In this document: positions 9,153-17,600 of the stretch, piece by piece
Numbering within the stretch: the first letter of the stretch is position 1
How the letters are laid out: the number at the start of each line of letters is the position of its first letter
Assembly (NCBI RefSeq): GCF_031157525.1
Contig: NZ_JAVIXR010000013.1
Location: forward strand, 1 to 64,000
DNA: 64,000 nt
Source: Marinobacter sediminicola
Lineage (GTDB): Bacteria; Pseudomonadota; Gammaproteobacteria; Pseudomonadales; Oleiphilaceae
Reading direction: 5' to 3'
The notes under the pieces: generated by a model
Database searches by the model: none
Told to the model about the DNA's origin: nothing
What the model saw: only the letters and a program-made list of their open reading frames with translations
Translations under genes and position numbers: made by a program

Positions 9153-10802
9153 TTATTGTTTAGACATTCTCCAGACCTTACCCTCGATTACTATATCTCC
9201 CTGATTCTTAAGGGCTTGAAGGAGATTCTTTATCTTATTGGCTTTCTGATGCTCGTCTAAAACGTCTGGCAGTTTGTCTAAAAGCAGGCGATCAATATCA
9301 GCCCGGCGCGCTTCTCCAAATCTCTCAATGAATTCACAGATAAGCCCTTTGTAGTGCTGGTCGTCAAACCCGCGATTACGGATATACTCTGCTTTATCAC
9401 CACTTTGTTTGGCGACATGGGCCGAAATATGGAGATTCGGCTTGCGCCCCTCCACCAGGCCCTGCTGCTTGAGATAACGAATCTGTTCAGACGTTAGTGG
9501 TTTTTTCTTTTGAACCCGATCCAGAAGAATGATGTCATCCAGAGACAAGTTAGGCAGTTCTGCCAGCTTTCGGGCATAACTCAAATCCAGAACCCGGCCA
9601 GTTATCGTGACCTGAACCATTTCCCGATCAAACTGGTATTCCGGTAGCGGAAAGAACCGATTCTTTTGCGTAACAAACATCTTTCGAATGCCGCTACCAA
9701 TGGTGTCGATCATGTTCAGGTTTACCATCGCCTCAGCGAGGAACCTGTTTCTGTATCGATTTTCGGGAGCGTCCGAGCGGATGACCTCTTCGACTGAACC
9801 CGGTATGAAACTGCCGGAGTTGCTGAAGCACAACCGACCATCCTCAAACTCAATGACCGACACCTTCCCGCCCAGCTCATAATCCTGATGGGCAATGGCG
9901 TTATTAAGCGGCTCTCGAATCACAAAAGGGTCATACTGATCCACTTCTTCCGGAAACAGGCTACCCTCGGCCATATAGCGATATTTGAGGTTTCGGATCT
10001 TCTTGTAAACCTGGTCAGCATTGACCAATAACGGACAAGTAAAGTGCTCGTAGTCTTTCTCAATGCCATCCCGATCCTTCAGTATCCAGGTAATGGTTGC
10101 CGTGGCAGGGTTTAGAAAGTGCGATGACTCTGGCTTTCCTAGCAGTAGAATAGCGGTTCGAGTAACTCTCCCCTTAATCGTGACCTTAGCCTTATTAAGG
10201 AACGTTTGGTTATCCCAGCCATCCATTTGATCCGCCAGTTTTGGATGCTTTTTTGCGTATTCCTCCCGGGCAAGCTCGATAGCCTCTTCATCCAGATCCT
10301 CCAAACTTGCACCGTGACAAATACCCACACTCCAGTCCGCCGTTCGGTTCTGATTCCGGATTCGTTCCAGCTCATCCAGTGACAGCGGCACCAAAGACTC
10401 ATGATCACGGCCATAAAAGTGTCCGGCCCATGCGACAGGAATACCCTGAGGCGCGGGAGATATTTCGAAAAGCAGTACACGGCCTTCCGGGTGACTCACT
10501 GTGTGGATGTCGAGAAAGGTCTGACGGGGCATGACTTGATCGGCAATCTCTTTCTTGAGTGATTGCAACTCCCGGCCTCTGTCTCGATAGCGGGTGCCGA
10601 CAACGTTCCGTTTATCATCTACCCCAAAAACCAGCCAGGCAGAAGGCTTTCCATTTAAGTTAGCCTCGTTACTCAAGGCGGAAAAGTATTTACCAAGCTT
10701 GCCCAGATCAAAACTAGTTCTGGCCTCCTTGAACTCCATCAGTTCATTCTCGCCGTCGCCTTCCAATAGCTCCTGTAGCTTCTCCGCTGGTGTCACAGAC
10801 AC
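9153..10802 (-). CDS. AlbA_2/Schlafen-type putative ATP-binding protein
   Basis: A 549-residue protein with an N-terminal AlbA_2 (Schlafen, old AAA_4) domain: 'ENELMEFKEARTSF' then 'WLVFGVDDKRNVVGT'. A central GHKL-like ATP-binding segment follows ('REPLNNAIAHQDYELGG' and 'EDGRLCFSNSGSF', about residues 295-335), then C-terminal winged-helix repeats ending near the last residue. Such proteins are frequent inside type I restriction loci; their role is not settled (a regulatory or RNA/DNA-cleaving function has been suggested for Schlafen-like domains). The GTG start overlaps the end of hsdS by 10 bases, so it is translationally coupled and part of the operon. Confidence 0.8.
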   Translation of the reverse strand: MSVTPAEKLQELLEGDGENELMEFKEARTSFDLGKLGKYFSALSNEANLNGKPSAWLVFGVDDKRNVVGTRYRDRGRELQSLKKEIADQVMPRQTFLDIHTVSHPEGRVLLFEISPAPQGIPVAWAGHFYGRDHESLVPLSLDELERIRNQNRTADWSVGICHGASLEDLDEEAIELAREEYAKKHPKLADQMDGWDNQTFLNKAKVTIKGRVTRTAILLLGKPESSHFLNPATATITWILKDRDGIEKDYEHFTCPLLVNADQVYKKIRNLKYRYMAEGSLFPEEVDQYDPFVIREPLNNAIAHQDYELGGKVSVIEFEDGRLCFSNSGSFIPGSVEEVIRSDAPENRYRNRFLAEAMVNLNMIDTIGSGIRKMFVTQKNRFFPLPEYQFDREMVQVTITGRVLDLSYARKLAELPNLSLDDIILLDRVQKKKPLTSEQIRYLKQQGLVEGRKPNLHISAHVAKQSGDKAEYIRNRGFDDQHYKGLICEFIERFGEARRADIDRLLLDKLPDVLDEHQKANKIKNLLQALKNQGDIVIEGKVWRMSKQ

Positions 10803-12148
10803 GCCTCCCTGGCATCAAGCTGATTCGCAACATGGGTGGGTTCCACCACTCCTGGCACCTTGATCTTGCCTGTGACGGCGCTGTTGATCAGGGTGGCTTT
10901 GTATTCTTTGAGTTTGGTGATTTGCCGCTCAAGTAATGCGCATGCACCATCTATTTTCGTGGAGTTGGTTTCTATGAACTTAAGAATTTCCCTTTGCTCC
11001 TCAATAGGTGCAATTGGAATAGGCATCTCAAAAAGTTCGGTTGTGTAAAGCCTTATCAACCCTTCCACGATGCCCGTTGCTCGCACAATAAATTGCCCGA
11101 TGTATGCAGGGTGACGAAATAAATGCTCAAGAAACTTGGCATCCTCAATAAAGTCTTTCAGTGTGTAGACAGCATAATCCGGACTAACAATACCTTTAAA
11201 AGTAATACTGCTTTTGAAAAAAACACCTAAATGAGCTTTTAGCTTATTAAAAACCAAATCGTTTTGATGAACTATTTTGTTATCGATTTTGCTTAATGCC
11301 ACTTCCGCTTTCTCATGATATTCGGAGCGAACTACCAGCCCGTGCTTCTGGCTGACCATGAGTAGAGGCTCCTCACCTGTTTGTGAGCGCTCGTTCCGCT
11401 CATCCAACACATACTTGAGCCTTTTCAGCTGCCAATGCGCCGGAATTTCCCCAATCCACTCCACACCGGAATCTCGCATGGGTGCATTTGAATTCAGGCC
11501 CCGAGTCACAGCATTCTGGATCAGGATCTGTTTGCGCTCTTTTAGCAGAGTGATTTGTTGCTCTTTGACGCTAATAGTTTCATCGATTTGGTTGGTTTTT
11601 TTATTCAGGTAATCAACAATAGCAAGCTGCTCACTAATGGGCGGCACCGGTAGCTCTAAAACCGAAAAGTCCTTGAAACGGAAATCTGTTGAACGCTCTC
11701 GAATCCCTTTTGCCAAAGATAGCAGATAACCAGTAGAAGCTAGGTCTCGCATAAAATAAGCAAAGTAATACGAACTTACTGAATTAGCAGCTTTCGGTGT
11801 ACAAGCTGAATACACAGGTGAAGATTTACCATCAGCGTCTGAGACACCAACCGCCCCCGCAAAAGCATCCATTGCATGTATTACGAGATCCCCCTTTCTT
11901 ATACCTTGGTAACCGTGCTCATGAAGGGCGTTTGTGAAGCCGTCAGTCCTCCGGTTTTTTCGTAAAGTCACTTGCCCATTTCTGAAACAGGTCACGACCT
12001 CGTCCAAGTCACTTACGGGTCTATCTTCCTTTCGGAACAGCCATTTTCCTTTATTAATTTCCCAGTGAGCCGGAAGCGTATTAAGGTAATCGACCCCAGT
12101 TTGAACGTATGAGCGGTAATGGGGAGCGCTATTCTGGGGTTCAGTCAT
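10793..12148 (-). CDS. hsdS: type I restriction specificity subunit S
   Basis: Target-recognition subunit of the HsdM/HsdR complex, 451 residues. It has the two-fold family layout: each half has a variable target-recognition domain followed by a conserved helix. These are visible as 'LPVPPISEQLAIVDYLNKKTNQID' near residue 180 and 'MPIPIAPIEEQREILKFIE' near residue 385, with WIGEIPAHWQLKRLKYV opening the second half. The ATG at 12148 overlaps the hsdM stop by 8 bases; the frame continues upstream only inside hsdM. The target sequence cannot be read from the protein. Confidence 0.93.
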   Translation of the reverse strand: MTEPQNSAPHYRSYVQTGVDYLNTLPAHWEINKGKWLFRKEDRPVSDLDEVVTCFRNGQVTLRKNRRTDGFTNALHEHGYQGIRKGDLVIHAMDAFAGAVGVSDADGKSSPVYSACTPKAANSVSSYYFAYFMRDLASTGYLLSLAKGIRERSTDFRFKDFSVLELPVPPISEQLAIVDYLNKKTNQIDETISVKEQQITLLKERKQILIQNAVTRGLNSNAPMRDSGVEWIGEIPAHWQLKRLKYVLDERNERSQTGEEPLLMVSQKHGLVVRSEYHEKAEVALSKIDNKIVHQNDLVFNKLKAHLGVFFKSSITFKGIVSPDYAVYTLKDFIEDAKFLEHLFRHPAYIGQFIVRATGIVEGLIRLYTTELFEMPIPIAPIEEQREILKFIETNSTKIDGACALLERQITKLKEYKATLINSAVTGKIKVPGVVEPTHVANQLDAREACL

Positions 12149-14540
12149 TTTTGACTCCCGAAACGACCTCAACGTGAAGGCCCAAAACCTCCGCAATCAA
12201 CCCTTCAGCCTGCCGCTCCAAAGCCACAATATCCTGCGCCACTTCTTCCATGCTCCGCAATGGCTGGTGCTTGTAAAAATATTTATTAAAGCTGATTTCA
12301 TAACCAATTTTCACCGAATCGAGATTAATCCAAGCCTCACTCACATGGGGCTTAACCTCATCAAGAAAAAACTGATGGATATCGCGTTCCAGAGGAATAC
12401 TTTCACTGTCGCGCAGATCGCTGCTGGATTCATAGGTGATATATTCCCCCGCTTTACCTGTGGGGTAATAACCAAAATCAGGCAAGCTGTCCTGGTCGCA
12501 AGCCAAATGAGCCAGCAGGCTTTTCAGTTTCTCGCTACTGAGCTTTTCTACCTTACGGATAACCTTCTCCGCGGTTTCGTCATACCAACTAACCGCATTG
12601 AGAATTTGGTTCTTGTCACTCGTGCTGGGTTTGATGCCGGTATCTTTAGCTAGGGCTTTCAGCTCCTGATCTACCGCCACTTTAAAGCGGTTATAGTCGC
12701 TGAAAGTTTCTGTACCTATGGTGTCCATCAAATAGCTGGCCACTTTCACCAAGGTTGCGTGTTTTTTCCAGGTCTCGGGGCTCAGCAGCTTCTTGCGCTG
12801 CTTGGCGTTGAGGTTCAGGTCTTGCTCCTCACACCACTTAACAATGTCCTTTTCCTGTGCTTTCAAGGCGCCGGCTTCGTAGATGCCCTCACCCCACTGT
12901 TGATAGGCCCACTCCATGGGCTCACGCAATGTTTTATCAAAGCGCAGGGTTTCAATGCGCTCCTTACTGAACTGCGCCATGCGACGATCCGGGCGTTCAA
13001 TAGTGACTTTGTGATAGCCAAAATCGCTATTATCGAACACTTGCGCAGCAATGCCATCACCGCCTGCAGGGCGCTCAATACTGGCCAAATCTAAATAGGC
13101 CTGAATAATTTCGGCAATGTGTTCTGGTGCAAATTCGCAGTTTTTGTTGCCCAGATTCTTGCGCAGCTTTCGGAACAGTAAACTGGCGTCAATCAGCTGT
13201 ACCTTGCCACGGCGATGCTCAGGCTTGTTATTAGAAAGCAGCCAGATGTAAGTGGTGATGCCGGTGTTGTAGAACAAGTTGTTAGGCAGCTGGATGATGG
13301 CTTCCAGTAGATCGTTTTCGATAACGTGGCGGCGAATATTACTTTCGCCACTGCCCGCATCGCCGGTAAACAGGCTGGAACCGTTGTGCACAGATGCAAT
13401 GCGGGATCCCAAAGCGCCGTTACCTGGCGCTTTCATTTTGCTGATCATTTCCATTAAGAACAGGAGCTGGCCGTCGCTGGAACGCGGTATTGCATCGGCC
13501 TCCTCGTTATTACCCCAGTAGTCTGCGAGGGTGACTTTGAAACGAGGGTCCAGAACATCGCCGCCTTCCTTGATGAACTTCTGCTCACTGCTCCAGCTTT
13601 TACCGTAGGGCGGGTTAGAGAGCATGAAATCGAAACGGGTGCCAGCAAACTCGTCTGTCGACAGGGTGGAGCCCGGGCGAATGTTGGCCGGGTTGTTCCC
13701 TTTTATCATCATGTCAGATTTGCAGATGGCGTAGGTTTCGTCGTTAATTTCCTTACCGTACAGGTGAATATCACGCTGGGTTGCGGGGTTCGGATACTTC
13801 TCTTCAACAAAGTTCTGGGACTCTGTAAGCATTCCACCGCTGCCGCACGCAGGGTCGTAGATGGTCATCACCGGCGGCAAGATGTCTTTAACCGGATCAA
13901 AAACCAGATGAGTCATTAGCTCAATCACTTCCCTTGGGGTGAAGTGTTCACCCGCTTCTTCGTTGTTGTCTTCGTTGAACTTGCGGATCAGCTCTTCGAA
14001 CACATACCCCATACCCAGATTAGTCAGGCCGGGCAGGCGGTTGCCCTCCGGATCATCGATTTCATTTGGGGTTAAGTTGATGTGGGGAGAAGTGAACTTT
14101 TCTAACACGTCCAGCAGCACATCTTTGCTGGCCATATGTCGAACCTGGGACTTCAGGTTGAACTTGCTAACAATTTCTTTGACGTTGCTACTGAAGCCGT
14201 CAAGGTACTCTTCTACGTTGGCCAACAGGATCTGCTGGTTGTTGGTGGCGGTCTTGTAGAGTTTTTTCAGGGTCCACTTACTGGTGTTGTAGAACACGTA
14301 CCCAGAAGCCGCTTTTAATGCACTTTCGTCCAGTTCTGTAAATTTCATTTCGTCTTGCTGGAACGCCACTTCACCCATAACGGCTTCTTTGCTGGGCTCC
14401 AGTAACGCATCGAGGCGGCGCAAAACGACCATTGGCAGAATTACATCGCGGTATTTTCCTCGCACATACACATCGCGCAAACAGTCGTCGGCAATGGACC
14501 AAATAAAGGACACTAATTTGTTGTGGACGACCTGATTCAC
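12141..14540 (-). CDS. hsdM: type I DNA N6-adenine methyltransferase subunit M
   Basis: An adenine methylase of 799 residues, longer than the common 500-550 because of a C-terminal extension. The N-terminal HsdM_N bundle is followed by the SAM-binding motif DPACGSGGM near residue 230 and the catalytic NPPYGKSW near residue 308. The extension (about 550-799) is helical and is found in one subgroup of HsdM. The start is GTG with ACGGAG upstream. It couples to hsdS by overlap and lies 63 bases downstream of the giant helicase gene on the same strand. It protects host DNA and provides the core for HsdR. Confidence 0.93.
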   Translation of the reverse strand: MNQVVHNKLVSFIWSIADDCLRDVYVRGKYRDVILPMVVLRRLDALLEPSKEAVMGEVAFQQDEMKFTELDESALKAASGYVFYNTSKWTLKKLYKTATNNQQILLANVEEYLDGFSSNVKEIVSKFNLKSQVRHMASKDVLLDVLEKFTSPHINLTPNEIDDPEGNRLPGLTNLGMGYVFEELIRKFNEDNNEEAGEHFTPREVIELMTHLVFDPVKDILPPVMTIYDPACGSGGMLTESQNFVEEKYPNPATQRDIHLYGKEINDETYAICKSDMMIKGNNPANIRPGSTLSTDEFAGTRFDFMLSNPPYGKSWSSEQKFIKEGGDVLDPRFKVTLADYWGNNEEADAIPRSSDGQLLFLMEMISKMKAPGNGALGSRIASVHNGSSLFTGDAGSGESNIRRHVIENDLLEAIIQLPNNLFYNTGITTYIWLLSNNKPEHRRGKVQLIDASLLFRKLRKNLGNKNCEFAPEHIAEIIQAYLDLASIERPAGGDGIAAQVFDNSDFGYHKVTIERPDRRMAQFSKERIETLRFDKTLREPMEWAYQQWGEGIYEAGALKAQEKDIVKWCEEQDLNLNAKQRKKLLSPETWKKHATLVKVASYLMDTIGTETFSDYNRFKVAVDQELKALAKDTGIKPSTSDKNQILNAVSWYDETAEKVIRKVEKLSSEKLKSLLAHLACDQDSLPDFGYYPTGKAGEYITYESSSDLRDSESIPLERDIHQFFLDEVKPHVSEAWINLDSVKIGYEISFNKYFYKHQPLRSMEEVAQDIVALERQAEGLIAEVLGLHVEVVSGVKND

Positions 14541-14603
14541 TTATAAAACTCCGTAATTAATCATGTGGCGCGCGTAGTAAAAATTGAGAGGCGATTAAAC
14601 AGT

Positions 14604-17600
14604 TCAGTCGAGCAAATCGCCTTGGGCCACTTCTGATCCCGTGACAATATCCAAAACCTGATTCAGAAAAGCCTTAGCCTCTTTAGGTTCGGTCGATCTC
14701 CGCAAGTACTCCGGGATCATCTCAACAAACTCAGAAGAGGATACAGGCTCGTGTTCGACTAATGCCTCCATCATTGCTGGCCGCAGCAGGCGACGGTCCT
14801 TTGGGGTATTTGGGAATTGTTTAGCAATGATGGTTGAGCCAAAGGCTTCAAGCCGGCCTCGCAAGTCCAACTCGCTGTCGAGCACTTCAGAGACCTCATC
14901 CACAGAGTCCACTTCAGCAACCTCAAACTCCTGAACGGCTTCAACATCAAGTTCGAAGGGCTTCGCGTCCACTGGCACTGCCGTTTTTAGCTCATGCAGT
15001 TCCCTTATTATCGGCTCAAGCTCACCCTTGGGATTACTGAACCAATCCGTCGACCAGATACGGCGAATACGCCAGCCAAGTCGTTCCAGTACCTCCTGAC
15101 GCAAGCGATCCCGGTCCCGGGCTGACTTGGCAGAGTGATAGGTTGCACCGTCGCACTCGATCCCCATCAAGAACCGCCCCGGTTTACCGGGATCTTTTAC
15201 TGCCAGATCAATAAAGAAGCCTGCGACACCTACTTGTGCCTCACACTCAAAACCAGCCTGATGAAGCGCTTCAATGACAGAGACCTCAAAATCACTATCC
15301 GGCGCTTTACCCGTGTGGATCGGAGTGCCATCCATGTTGCCCTTCTCGGCATAATCCAGGAAGTTTCGAAGGGCGATAACACCGCGTTTCGACGTCTCCG
15401 AGATCAGTATGTCGTCTGAGCGCATGGAGCTGAAGATATGCATCCGTTTCTTTGAACGGGTAAACAGCACGTTCAAACGCCGCCAGCCCACGTCTGAGTT
15501 GATTGGGCCAAACCGCTGATAAACTCGCCCACCCACTTCGCCGGGACCGTAGGTACAAGAAATAAAGATCACGTCTCGCTCATCACCCTGAACGTTCTCC
15601 AGGTTCTTGATGAACAGGCCGTCTTCCATATTACGAAGGCCATCGACAGCATCAGAAACTGCATCGTCTGCCTTGCACTCCTCCTCCACTGCACGCTCTA
15701 TCTGCTCGCGCTGCTTTGAACTCATCGCAACAATGCCAAGCGACTCATTGGGGTGATTGAGCGCATGCTTTACAACAGCTTTTGCGACAACACCTGCTTC
15801 CTCGACATTATATTGGTTAACAAAACGCCCACCTCTGACATAACTGAACTTAACGCCGTATTCCACAGACTTGGCGTGTGGGGATGGGAAAATGACAAGG
15901 TCATTGTTATAAAAATTGCGGTTCGAGAAGGCAATCAGGCTCTCGTGCTGTGAGCGATAGTGCCAGCGCAGACGTCGCATTTTGAAAAGAGGCATAGCTG
16001 CATCAAGAATACTGTCTGTCTGTGCCAGCGCCGCGCTTTCATCATCATCGTCGTTCATATCCTGACGATCGAAGAAGCTGGTAGGCGGGAGCTGCTTTGG
16101 ATCCCCTACTACCACAAGCTGTGCGCCACGAGCGATAACGCCGAGCGCATCTTCGGGTTTAACCTGAGAGGCCTCATCCATAACGACCAGATCAAACTGC
16201 AGGTGACCAGGTTTAAGGTAGTGAGCTGCAGACATTGGCCCCATCATGAAACAAGGTTTCAACGCCAGCAGAGCGTTACTTGCGCGGTTAACGAGCTGGC
16301 GAATTGGAATATGCCTTGTCTTTTTTCCAAGCTCGTTCTCAATCAATGCCATTTCGGTGTATTCAGACTTCCGGCCGCCAGCATTTCCACCTGGGACATG
16401 CCGCTCTGCCAAAGCACTGGCAATACGCTGGCGCTGCAATTTCTTCAGCTTTTGGTCGTACTCTCGGAAAGTACCTTGGATCGCCTCTTGGCCCTTACCA
16501 GAAACACGAGAAAGGTGTGGCCGCGCTGAGAGAATTTCTCTGGACAGCTGGTCATAAACTGCCAAATCCAAGGCTTCGCCTGCACTTTCAATATCGAGCT
16601 TACCGCTTGTCACCATGCGCCAGAGTGGCTCCAGGCCCTGCACCTGCATTTCGTTTCTAATGCGAACGAAGTTGACCCAGTCATTCAACCATTCTGGCTT
16701 TTGTATCGCGGAGAGATTCCTTTGAAGGAGTTCTTCGATATTCCACTCAGGTTTGGCTAACCACTGAGCGGGGTTGAGCTCCGTCCTGCTCTTGAACTGT
16801 TCATAGTTTTCTTCTTGGCCACGCCACGCGGCAAGATAGCCTGCCGCTTCAGCTTTAAGGCTCTCATACTCTTCATGAGTTTTAACCGAGAGGATAGCCT
16901 GCCTCAGCGGCTCAAACCGAAGCTTACGCCGAACATAGCTGGCGAAATCCAGTGTTTCCCGAATAGACTCAACGGCTTCTTTATTGTCGGCGTTTGGCCC
17001 GATCGACAATTCGACTTGCGGCGCAAAAAGATCATGAAGGAGGTTGCTGTCTTTAAACCGTGCCTGATCGTTTTGCAGCGCTCTTAACTGATCAACACGA
17101 CTTTCTACTTCTTCAACAGAGAGGTTGCTCTCTTTAAACCATTGCTGAATTATTCGAACCTCAGCTTTCAGTCGTTTGTGTTCTGTGAGCAGTGATCCCT
17201 GCTCACCAGTGAGACTGTTGTTTCGATCGAGCTCTTGATCGATGTTTGGAATGACCGCCCGAACGTCATCCAATGCGTCTAGTATTTTTCGTAATCCTCC
17301 GGTGAAGCCCTTTTGCTCAAGTTGCTGAATGCCTTTGAACAGTTTCGCATCAAGGGAGAGGATGCAATCACCAACGGGGACGGTCTTACCAAAACCTATT
17401 CCATAGGCGCTACGAACCTGCTTGTACCAATTCCTGAGTTTTTTCAAACTATCAACGTCGGTCTCTAGCCCTTTAAACTCGGGGCCTATTTGTCGCTGAT
17501 AGAGTGCCGAATCGAAAGCTTCCAGAGCCGTCGCATACTCAACCACCTCTCCAGTAACTGCGCTAAGCTCCGCTATTTTCAGGTATGGCTTACTTGCCAA

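Noticed and set aside
15960-16529. 189-residue plus-strand frame inside the giant helicase gene
   Set aside because: Antisense shadow of the helicase motifs; no start signal or recognisable protein.
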